Origin: Bacteroidetes bacterium CG2_30_33_31
Lineage (GTDB): Bacteria; Bacteroidota; Bacteroidia; Bacteroidales; UBA1556
Direction of reading: 5' to 3'
Assembly: GCA_001872625.1 (NCBI GenBank)
Contig: MNXP01000011.1
Span: 1 to 64,000 of the forward strand
DNA: 64,000 bases
Of the stretch, positions 37,304 through 44,405 are shown one piece after another (the first letter of the stretch is position 1; every line of letters starts with the position of its first letter). The notes under the pieces are model-generated. The model searched no databases, had not been told where the DNA came from, and saw only the letters and a program-made list of their open reading frames with translations. Both the position numbers and the translations under genes were made by a program.

Positions 37304-38623
37304 TTATAAGTTCAATGTATTTTTCAATCTTTTGCGATAATCATCTAATGATAATTTAAGTAGTAAACTTAATTTTTCGCTAAGAGCATCGTAGGAAAAA
37401 TATTTTTTCCCTAAGTTAAAATTAAATTCAGCAATTTCTAATTGACGATTTTTATCAGCTAACACAGCTTTTATTTCATCAACTTTTTCATTAGTAAGTT
37501 GATTGTCTTCGAGCATAACTACATCGAAGCCCAAGCTGCCTATATCTGGCCAAAATACAGGAATATAATTATTTACAAAAATGGGTTTTTTTGCTAAAAC
37601 TGCCTCAACAAAGGCATTTCCAAAGCCCTCATAAGTGCTAAAGTATGTACAAGCATCAGCCTGAGCATAAATATCCGACAAGGAGTATTTTCTCTCTACT
37701 TTATCGGTTTCGGTAAAATTTTCTTGTAAAAATTTAGCAGCAAAAATCACTTGATTTTCCAGTTGAAAATCGCGAATTTTTTCCATTAAAATGCGGCTAT
37801 ATTCACCGTCATTATCGTCGTTATAGTTGCCAGTTATTACCAATTTAACTTTTGGATTGTCCAGTTTGTGTACTAATTCAATGGCAGTTTCTATACCCTT
37901 TCTTCTAACAATTCTTGTAATCTGAGCCAGCATAATATCATCTTCCGCTATACCTAAATCGGATCTTAGGAGGGCGTTTTGAGGTCTTTTAGTCCCATAT
38001 TCAACTTGAAAATCCATTACATTTGGAACTACAATCGATTCATAACCAAATTTTTCTTTTAAATCTTTTTGGGCATTTTTGTTTATCACAGCTCTTCTTA
38101 CATTTTCGGCTTTAAGTGGAAATGTGTCTGCAATTATTTGATTTATTTGCCTATGCCTACTCAAATATCTTGTTCCACGCTCCCAAGCATAATCATGGTC
38201 GTGGGTAATAGCTTTTAAACCGATATGATTTACAGCTTTTCTTATTCCCATTCCCATAGAAATATGCGATGGTAAAGCGCAGGCATTTTCAGTTATTATT
38301 AAATCAATTCTATTTCCTAAGGCCCACCAAACAATTTCCTTTGCAATAATATCGGATGTTAATTCCAGTTGATCAATGAGTGGTTTTGGATCTAAATCTG
38401 GATGATAAAAAGCTTTTGATTGCTCATAGAGACATTCAGGACTAAAAAAAGATAAAACTGGTAGCAGAGATTCATATTTTTTATCAGGATTCCTCATCTC
38501 AATTTGTCCTGCTAATAAATGGACTTCATGTCCCATGCGCCACAAAACTTCTATCCATTTTTCTGTTTCCAAGGCCACACCATCTAATCCGCCGATACGG
38601 CCAATAATAATTCCTATTCTCAT
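37304..38623 (-). CDS. GT4-family glycosyltransferase
   Basis: 439 residues. A retaining GT-B glycosyltransferase. The N-terminal acceptor domain holds IGRIGGLDGVALETEKWIEVL and HDHDYAWERGTRYL. The donor domain holds QITRIVRRKGIETAIELV, LVITGNYND, and the sugar-nucleotide loop STYEGFGNAFVEAVLAKKP (the E-x7-E motif). The frame could begin at 38668. I chose the ATG at 38623 because MRIGIIIGRIGGLDG is the usual start of the fold and the extra 15 residues do not look like part of it. First gene of a unit with the glycosyltransferase-NAGPA fusion, which shares the unusual HD-x-x-WE motif. Confidence 0.88.
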   Translation of the reverse strand: MRIGIIIGRIGGLDGVALETEKWIEVLWRMGHEVHLLAGQIEMRNPDKKYESLLPVLSFFSPECLYEQSKAFYHPDLDPKPLIDQLELTSDIIAKEIVWWALGNRIDLIITENACALPSHISMGMGIRKAVNHIGLKAITHDHDYAWERGTRYLSRHRQINQIIADTFPLKAENVRRAVINKNAQKDLKEKFGYESIVVPNVMDFQVEYGTKRPQNALLRSDLGIAEDDIMLAQITRIVRRKGIETAIELVHKLDNPKVKLVITGNYNDDNDGEYSRILMEKIRDFQLENQVIFAAKFLQENFTETDKVERKYSLSDIYAQADACTYFSTYEGFGNAFVEAVLAKKPIFVNNYIPVFWPDIGSLGFDVVMLEDNQLTNEKVDEIKAVLADKNRQLEIAEFNFNLGKKYFSYDALSEKLSLLLKLSLDDYRKRLKNTLNL

Positions 38624-38719
38624 ATTGTATAAATTTAATTTTACCTCGACCAAATTTATATGGCTCATTATGCTAAAGGCAAGGAAATAATAAAATAATT
38701 TTTAAAATAATTTTTTCAC

Positions 38720-38750
38720 TTGATATTACTATTTGTGTAGTGTAATTTTG
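38720..38750 (+). promoter_or_regulatory. Promoter of the Hpt gene
   Basis: TTG (38720-38722), a 20-bp spacer and TAATTTTG (38743-38750) fit the Bacteroidota -33/-7 consensus. The ATG is 36 bp downstream. Confidence 0.6.
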
Positions 38751-38786
38751 AAACTTTTATAAATAATTGCATTAAATATAAAAATT

Positions 38787-39134
38787 ATGGATAAAATAAT
38801 AGATCTCACTTATTTGAAAGAAATTTCTGGCGGTGATGAAGATTTTGAAAAGGAACTTATGGAAACTTTTATTAATCAAGCACCGCAGTTTATAGACACT
38901 CTAATGTTGCTTCTTAAGGAAAGAAAATATCCTGAGATGACTCCCGTAGCTCATAAATTTAAATCCTCATTAACTGTCTTTGGAATGTATCTGATTTATG
39001 AGAAAATTTTGAAAGTTGAATCTGATACAAGAGTTGGTAATGATTTAGTGGATTTGCCAATTTTATTAGAAGAAATAAAAAATCTCGTGGAAAGAGCAAT
39101 AGAAGAGCTTCGAGTAGAGCTTAAATCTCGATAA
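38787..39134 (+). CDS. Stand-alone Hpt (histidine phosphotransfer) domain protein
   Basis: 115 residues, one four-helix Hpt domain. Such proteins carry a phosphate between receiver domains in phosphorelays. The phospho-acceptor region reads VAHKFKSSLTVFGM (usual pattern HxLKGxxxxxG; here Ser replaces the first Gly, the His is kept). The N-terminus YLKEISGGDEDFEKELMETF is typical of Hpt domains. No sensor kinase or response regulator lies nearby, so the partners are unknown. It has its own promoter. Confidence 0.85.
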   Translation: MDKIIDLTYLKEISGGDEDFEKELMETFINQAPQFIDTLMLLLKERKYPEMTPVAHKFKSSLTVFGMYLIYEKILKVESDTRVGNDLVDLPILLEEIKNLVERAIEELRVELKSR

Positions 39135-39164
39135 ATTTTTTTGACAGGATTATTTCAAATTAAA

Positions 39165-39200
39165 AAAGCCAAGAATAAAATTAATTTGATACTTGGCTTT
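39165..39200. terminator. Hairpin between the convergent Hpt and cytochrome c genes
   Basis: AAAGCCAAG (39165-39173) pairs with CTTGGCTTT (39192-39200). A second TTGGCT copy at 39207-39212 pairs with AGCCAA at 39216-39221, so two different folds compete. Probably a shared terminator region. Confidence 0.5.
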
Positions 39201-39240
39201 AACATCTTGGCTAACAAGCCAATATAATTAATTCTAAACC

Positions 39241-39612
39241 CTATTTTGTTTTTAAAGTACGAATGTAGTTAACCATGTACCATAAGCTTTTTTCTGGGAA
39301 AGCATCGCCATAAGCAGCCATACTTGTTTTTGCTCTTCCTTCCGATACTTTATAAAATATAGAGCCATCGGTTTGAGCTTGAAATGTTTTGGATGTGAAA
39401 TCAACTTTTGTTATTGCATCCATTCCAGTTCCGTTTGCCATGTGGCATGAAGCGCAGTTTTTTGCATATAACTTCGCGCCTTCTTCAATTCCTTTGCCAG
39501 TATATGGATTCTTCTTTGCGGCTGCTTTTTCTGGTGCAATCCATTCTGGCAAAGCTACAAAGGCTGTTAAAAACACAGCAACTAAAGCTGTTAAAAAAAT
39601 TCTAGTTTTCAT
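39241..39612 (-). CDS. Periplasmic c-type cytochrome
   Basis: 123 residues. Signal peptide about 1-21 (TRIFLTALVAVFLTAFVALP). A single class I cytochrome c domain: heme motif CASCH in LYAKNCASCHMANGTGM, the distal Met probably in AKTSMAAYGD, and the terminal helix WYMVNYIRTLK. It carries electrons in the periplasm. Last gene of a probable three-gene unit with the DUF5777 barrel and the CVACH lipoprotein. Confidence 0.9.
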   Translation of the reverse strand: MKTRIFLTALVAVFLTAFVALPEWIAPEKAAAKKNPYTGKGIEEGAKLYAKNCASCHMANGTGMDAITKVDFTSKTFQAQTDGSIFYKVSEGRAKTSMAAYGDAFPEKSLWYMVNYIRTLKTK

Positions 39613-39686
39613 AATAATATAATTTATTAAACATTAAAAAAATAATTTAAAACTCTCAATATTCTTAATTTTCTGATGAAATATTT

Positions 39687-40544
39687 TTACCAAGTCTTTG
39701 TAATATTAAAACCAAATAACAAAGCTCCTTTGGTAAAATCATTTACTCCATAAACCATATCTCTTTGTTGAGATATAGCATCAGAAGTACCCAAGAATAT
39801 TTCGAACGAATGCGTCGCCGTCGCAATTTCTATGCCTAAACCTAAATTTGATTTTTGTTGGTTAGCAAGTGCTGAAGTTATTTGATAATCGTATTCGAAA
39901 ATTCCAGATATTTTTGAGCTGATTTTCATTTTCCCGCTGATGCCAGCAGATAGATTTCCATGTCCTAAATCAGGGTTTCCTATTGTGTCAATTATGTTAA
40001 AATGCGAAAATGCTACATTCCCTTCGAGAGATAGCAAGCGATTTATTTTCCTTCCAAAAATAATTTGATTTAAGTAAGAAAATCTTTGGGTGAACTTAGT
40101 AATATCTGTTGACTTACGAGTATCCAAGGTAACATTTCCATAATAAGTAAGGAAAATAGGCATGCTATTAGAACGAGTCTGTTGTAGAATAGCTACTTTT
40201 ACATTGAAATCATTGAGCATATAAGCCTTTGTAATTCCCCAACCAAGGCTAACTCTATCTGTTACACCATAAGTTAATCCAAGGCGAATATTTGATGGTG
40301 CAAAAATTCCAAACAAATCATCGTAACCTTTTTTTACTGTTCCAAATCTGTGTTGAATATGAAACTCAAGGCCTTTGGCTGCAGGAAGTACCATAGTCTG
40401 TGTATTCATAAGTACAGAAGTGCTGAATGGTGCTCTTACTAGTGTTTTGTCGGTTTCTTCTTCGCCGTCCTGACCGAATGCTGAAATGCTTGAAAGCATT
40501 ATTACTTGCGCAATTAATAAAATTGCAAATAGTTTATTTTTCAT
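39687..40544 (-). CDS. DUF5777 family beta-barrel outer-membrane protein
   Basis: 285 residues. Signal peptide ends at SISAFGQ. The mature part begins with VRAPFSTSVLMNTQTMVL and consists of alternating beta-strands (GLEFHIQHRFGTV, NIRLGLTYGVTDRVSLGWG), ending in the aromatic residue Trp, a common barrel terminus. I recognise it as DUF5777. The family is often found beside c-type cytochromes in Bacteroidota, as it is here: it starts 2 bp after the stop of a cytochrome lipoprotein gene. Function unknown. Confidence 0.82.
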   Translation of the reverse strand: MKNKLFAILLIAQVIMLSSISAFGQDGEEETDKTLVRAPFSTSVLMNTQTMVLPAAKGLEFHIQHRFGTVKKGYDDLFGIFAPSNIRLGLTYGVTDRVSLGWGITKAYMLNDFNVKVAILQQTRSNSMPIFLTYYGNVTLDTRKSTDITKFTQRFSYLNQIIFGRKINRLLSLEGNVAFSHFNIIDTIGNPDLGHGNLSAGISGKMKISSKISGIFEYDYQITSALANQQKSNLGLGIEIATATHSFEIFLGTSDAISQQRDMVYGVNDFTKGALLFGFNITKTW

Positions 40545-40546
40545 AA

Positions 40547-40921
40547 TTAATTATTTTTAGCTCCTTCATTAATCCATACTAATACTTTATTTAAATCACT
40601 TGTGGAGAGTTTGCCAGATGGTGGCATAACTGAATTGCCATTAGCACCGGTCATTCTACTGTAAAGTTTGCTACCTGAAGCGTTTCCAGAAACCACTAAA
40701 TTATTTGAGGTTAATGAAGCATAAGCTTTTGAAGCTGTCAAATTTGGACTTGTACTTCCGCCATGACATGCAACACAATTGTTTGTGAATATAGGCTGAA
40801 TATCGGTGGCAAAACTTACATTCGTAGGCAGCTCAGCCGTTGGGGTTACATACTCTTTGGTGCAAGATGCTATTAAAGTCAATAATACGAACATCTCCAA
40901 AGTTTTAAAGATAATTTTCAT
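40547..40921 (-). CDS. Cytochrome c-type lipoprotein (PSCyt1-like)
   Basis: 124 residues. Lipobox LIASC, with Cys at about residue 20. The heme motif CVACH lies in IFTNNCVACHGGSTSPNL. The domain continues with SGSKLYSRMTG and VMPPSGKLS, where the Met of VMPP is the likely sixth heme ligand. It is a small membrane-attached electron carrier of the planctomycete-type cytochrome (PSCyt1) class. It is translationally close to the DUF5777 gene (2-bp gap). Confidence 0.85.
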   Translation of the reverse strand: MKIIFKTLEMFVLLTLIASCTKEYVTPTAELPTNVSFATDIQPIFTNNCVACHGGSTSPNLTASKAYASLTSNNLVVSGNASGSKLYSRMTGANGNSVMPPSGKLSTSDLNKVLVWINEGAKNN

Positions 40922-41030
40922 AAATTTTATATTTAAGTTATAAACTGCTAATTGGCGGCAAAGATAAAAATTTATCTATTACACAAATAAGATATTGTTA
41001 TTTGACAAGCAAAAGTAAAAATAAATAAAA

Positions 41031-41078
41031 TCCGCAAGCTTTACTTGAGAAGAAGTAATACTTACGGACTTTAAATTT
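41031..41078 (-). terminator. Probable terminator of the 41108-41815 gene
   Basis: On the minus strand TCCGTAAG pairs with CTTGCGGA (one wobble pair) and is followed by TTTTATTTATTTTT, 30 bp after the stop. Confidence 0.6.
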
Positions 41079-41107
41079 ATTAATTTATGACTTGACTATT
41101 TATTTTC

Positions 41108-41815
41108 TTAATTATTAACTGTTCCAGCAGCAATCCAGATTCTTACTTTAGCAATGTTGCAATCGGAAAGCTTAGTTCCGTTTTTAGGCATGGCTGAAAA
41201 GCCTGCTGAATGAGTAATAGAACCATACAATTTTCCATTTTGAGCTATTGCACTAACATTGGTATAATTTGTTATGGCGATTCCACCTGATGGGGCTGAA
41301 CCACTATGACATCCAGTGCAGTAGCTGTTCATTAAAGGTAAAATTGTCCCCGAAAAAGTTACGTTCGAGCTGTCGCAACCATCATCGCAGAAATTATTTT
41401 TTGCTCCTTGCGAGATCCAATCTCTAATTTGAGTTTGTTGAAATGCTGTAAGTGGAGTCTTTGGTGATGGAGGCATCATATCTTCACCTCCAGTAATTGC
41501 TTGATATAAATTACTGTTGCTTGGCGAACCTGCGCTTACAACACCAGAGGCCATCACATCTGCATAAGATCCTAATTTAATTCCATGAGTAGCCGTAATA
41601 TTATCATGACAGCCACTATAAGCACATGAAGAACTTAATATTGGTAAAATATCGTTGACAAAGTAAACAGTGTTTGGATTACAAGCAGTGTCGGTAATTA
41701 AATTACCATTGTTATTATTGTTGTTGTTTACATTGTTATCAACAACCTCAACTTCGTTAGTACAAGATGCTAAAACTGCAATTATAAAAATTGCTAAAAG
41801 ATTTAAATTTTTCAT
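41108..41815 (-). CDS. Two-domain cytochrome c-type lipoprotein
   Basis: 235 residues. Lipobox VLASC (Cys at residue 17), then an Asn-rich linker. Two PSCyt1-like domains follow. The first has the motif CAYSGCH (four residues between the cysteines instead of two) and DMMPPSPKTPLT; the second has CTGCH and SAMPKNGTKLS. CX4CH sites of this form are common in Bacteroidota lipoproteins, but whether heme is attached is uncertain. The frame extends to 41926; I chose the ATG at 41815 because it gives the lipoprotein signal and because a -7 box lies inside the longer frame (41869-41876). Confidence 0.83.
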   Translation of the reverse strand: MKNLNLLAIFIIAVLASCTNEVEVVDNNVNNNNNNNGNLITDTACNPNTVYFVNDILPILSSSCAYSGCHDNITATHGIKLGSYADVMASGVVSAGSPSNSNLYQAITGGEDMMPPSPKTPLTAFQQTQIRDWISQGAKNNFCDDGCDSSNVTFSGTILPLMNSYCTGCHSGSAPSGGIAITNYTNVSAIAQNGKLYGSITHSAGFSAMPKNGTKLSDCNIAKVRIWIAAGTVNN

Positions 41816-41868
41816 AATACATGATTTTATATAAATAATTACTAAGTGATTCATATTATTTAATAAGG

Positions 41869-41876
41869 CAAAATTA
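41869..41876 (-). promoter_or_regulatory. Putative -7 box of the two-domain cytochrome lipoprotein gene
   Basis: TAATTTTG on the minus strand, followed by CC, 54 bp upstream of the chosen ATG at 41815. It excludes the longer start at 41926. No clear -33 box. Confidence 0.45.
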
Positions 41877-42139
41877 TTATTTTTTGCGTTATAATATACA
41901 TGATAATTGTTACAAATATTAAACATAAAATTTCAAAAGTCAAGTTTTATTTTTAATGCCATTAGGCATTTAATTATTATTTTATAAATTATGTTATTTC
42001 CTTATACATTGTTATGTTTTAAAATTTTTAGATTGTGAGTCTAAATTATAGTTGCCTCGATTTTTTTTGAAAGTTTAAATATATGAGGATATTAAAATAA
42101 ATATCATTTTTTGAGACTAAAGAATTAATTTATTTTCAA
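41877..42139. other. AT-rich intergenic region, no gene seen
   Basis: Very AT-rich, with no convincing frame or long inverted repeat. It leads into the palindromic repeat at 42140. Confidence 0.5.
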
Positions 42140-42336
42140 CATTGTACGAATAAAATTATACAATAAAAAATCAAAGATTTCTCCCTCTGGTTGAAATGGC
42201 AATCAGATAGTTACGATTATGTGGTGGGGGTTGATGGCAGCTTCGTCGCCATCAACCCACACCTTAGTATAATCTCTTAGCCCCTTGTCATTTCGACCCT
42301 TGGGAGAAATCTACCAATTTATATAGGGCAACAATG
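42140..42336. repeat. Palindromic MITE-like element, copy 1
   Basis: Ends CATTGT/ACAATG. Inside lies a terminal inverted repeat beginning AGATTTCTCCCTC (42175) and ending GGGAGAAATCT (42312), continuing inward through GGTTGAAATGGCAA and TTGTCATTTCGACC. The centre is a second stem, GGGTTGATGGC with GCCATCAACCC. The whole can fold into one long cruciform. A second copy lies at 44110-44307. No coding capacity. Confidence 0.88.
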
Positions 42337-42484
42337 ATTTATTTTATTAAAATTCTTAGTTTAAATTTTGCTATTAATTATAATAAACCGAGTTTTGATT
42401 AGATCTTTTGATTGTTGAATAGAAAAACTGAATTAAGTTTTTTAAGGCTCTAAAGTTAGCAATATCATTAAATTATAATAATAA

Positions 42485-42531
42485 AGTTCCTGGACTAATT
42501 AATCAATTGCTTGAAAATCAATCCAGGAACT
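42485..42531 (-). terminator. Probable terminator of the 42593-43744 gene
   Basis: AGTTCCTGGA (42485-42494) pairs exactly with TCCAGGAACT (42522-42531), 27-base loop, about 60 bp after the stop. On the minus strand it is followed by TTATTATTATAA. Confidence 0.5.
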
Positions 42532-42592
42532 AAATTAAAAACTATACAAAGTGAAACTAATTAACACATTAGTATTTCAAATAAAAGAAACA

Positions 42593-43744
42593 CTAAAGTT
42601 TCATCATGTTCAAAGATTTTTTGCCTTTGGAAGTGACTATATTAAAGAAATACATTCCTGGTGCAACTTTATCCCCTTTCTGAGTACATCCATCCCAATT
42701 AATAGTATGGTGTCCAGCGCTGAACATTTCATCGTTTGCTAATGTTTTAATCTTTATTCCATTGAGGCTGTATATTTCAATAGTTACAGCCTCTGGGTTT
42801 TCCAATTGGAATCTTAAAGTTGTAGTCTCTGAAAAGGGATTAGGATAATTTTGTTCTATTGAAAATTCTTCTTTAATATTTTCATTCTTACCTGTAGAAT
42901 GAGGATATACATCAGCTCCGTGGCAAGATTCACACTCCATATTTGCCGCTACATCATGCTGGCTACCAGCAGTGCCGTGGCACGATAGACAAGTTGCATT
43001 TAATGCTGGGGCTACATAAGTTGCTGTATATGTGCCTGATGCATAATATCCATTAAGCATTTCTATGGCTTTTACTACAACATCACCACACATTCTTGCG
43101 CATCTTTCTTTCCTTTCGTTGGCTCCAACGGCAACACTTTGTTCATTGCACCAATTTGATACTGCTACGTGACATAAAGGAGAATGATTCATGCTTTGAC
43201 CAAGGTTCATGTTGTAGGTATTAACTCCGTATCCATTATTAATGGCAATAGTATTAGCCGCTGTACTTGGAAAAAGATTCTGAGTGAACCAGCCATATAA
43301 TTCGCTTACCATAGGGTCGGAAACGGCCTTAGCACAGACTAATGAAATTGCCGCTGCTGCACCATTAATAGTTCCACAAGTTGCTCCCCATCCAGAGCCA
43401 CCTCCATGGCCATATATCAGAATCTCTGTGGGAATGTCGTTATAAGTCCCTCCCATTGTGTCTCTTAAACATGAAACAATACCTTCGAAGGTTGCATAAG
43501 AACAACCTTTACCTGACCAATAAGCATCATGAGCTCTAATTCGTGCTGTTGCAGCGTTTAGACCAGCACTTGGATATGCGAGAGGCCATGTTGTTTTGCT
43601 CTCATTACCTACACCCTGAGCATTTGCTTCTTCTGGTGTAAATAGTGAGCCAACCATTCCTATTCCCGTTGCGCCTAATGTAATGAGGGCTCCAGTTTTA
43701 AAAAAGTCAACTCTGGAAATTTTTTTTATGTCTTTAGTTTTCAT
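42593..43744 (-). CDS. T9SS-secreted C_GCAxxG_C_C-type redox protein with CxxCH motifs
   Basis: 383 residues. The N-terminus KISRVDFFKTGALITLGATG precedes a hydrophobic signal-like stretch ending near EEANAQG. Residues about 75-245 match the C_GCAxxG_C_C family: GKGCSYATFEGIVSCLRD, GWGATCGTINGAAAAISLVC, SPLCHVAVSNWC and ERKERCARMCGDV. Two heme-type motifs follow, CLSCH and CESCH, about 20 residues apart. The last about 85 residues are a type A T9SS sorting domain (YPNPFSETTTLRFQ to the end). This is an exported redox protein at the cell surface; its electron partner is unknown, but cytochrome genes lie next door. The ATG at 43744 is preferred to 43777 because the -7 box at 43789-43796 leaves no room for the longer start. 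Confidence 0.85.
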   Translation of the reverse strand: MKTKDIKKISRVDFFKTGALITLGATGIGMVGSLFTPEEANAQGVGNESKTTWPLAYPSAGLNAATARIRAHDAYWSGKGCSYATFEGIVSCLRDTMGGTYNDIPTEILIYGHGGGSGWGATCGTINGAAAAISLVCAKAVSDPMVSELYGWFTQNLFPSTAANTIAINNGYGVNTYNMNLGQSMNHSPLCHVAVSNWCNEQSVAVGANERKERCARMCGDVVVKAIEMLNGYYASGTYTATYVAPALNATCLSCHGTAGSQHDVAANMECESCHGADVYPHSTGKNENIKEEFSIEQNYPNPFSETTTLRFQLENPEAVTIEIYSLNGIKIKTLANDEMFSAGHHTINWDGCTQKGDKVAPGMYFFNIVTSKGKKSLNMMKL

Positions 43745-43788
43745 AATGTAGTTGTTAAAGTTTATAAAAATTATCAAATTTTAGATTA

Positions 43789-43796
43789 CAAAGATA
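43789..43796 (-). promoter_or_regulatory. Putative -7 box of the 42593-43744 gene
   Basis: TATCTTTG on the minus strand, 45 bp upstream of the chosen ATG. No -33 box seen at normal spacing. Confidence 0.45.
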
Positions 43797-44109
43797 TTAT
43801 TTAATTGATAATATAATAACATATAATAAAAAAAATATAAATAAAATTATAAAAAGAAGAAAATCAATATTATACAACATATAAATGAATAATGAATATT
43901 ATGTTTAGCTATCTATTTTTATTTATTAGAATGAATTTTAGAATACTTAAAGTTAAATAATGGTCAAGTTTATTGCAAAGAATTAAAAAATTTGCAAATG
44001 CGAATTAGTGGATTAAAATTTAATTGAATTCATGAAGAATGATGCTTTGAAGCCTATGTGAATTATAAAAAAAATGCGTTATTTAATCAAAAAAAATGTT
44101 TTTTCCCGT
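43797..44109. other. AT-rich intergenic region, no gene seen
   Basis: About 310 bp, extremely AT-rich, with scattered short poly-A and poly-T runs. Nothing else recognised. Confidence 0.5.
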
Positions 44110-44307
44110 CATTGTCAGAGTAAAATTATAAAATTAAAAAATCAAAGATTTCTCCCTCTGGTTGAAATGACAATCAGATAGTTAGGGTTTTTTTGGTAGG
44201 GTTTAATGGTGGCTTCGCCACCATTAAACCCCACACACTTACAATCTCTTAGACCCTTGTCATTTCGGCCGAAGGGAGAAATCTACTAATTTATATCGGA
44301 CAACAAT
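44110..44307. repeat. Palindromic MITE-like element, copy 2
   Basis: Same outer inverted repeats as copy 1 (AGATTTCTCCCTC at about 44147 and GAAGGGAGAAATCT ending near 44283). The central stem is different in sequence but equally well paired: GGGTTTAATGGTGGC with GCCACCATTAAACCC. The preserved pairing despite sequence change indicates that the fold matters. The two copies bracket the 42593-43744 gene. Confidence 0.88.
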
Positions 44308-44405
44308 TTTTTTTTTTGGTTTATTAGTTTTATAAATTGGTGTTTATAAAATAACCTTTTATGTATTAATTTTATATTTTTACAGACTTAAATAAATTCC
44401 TTTAA

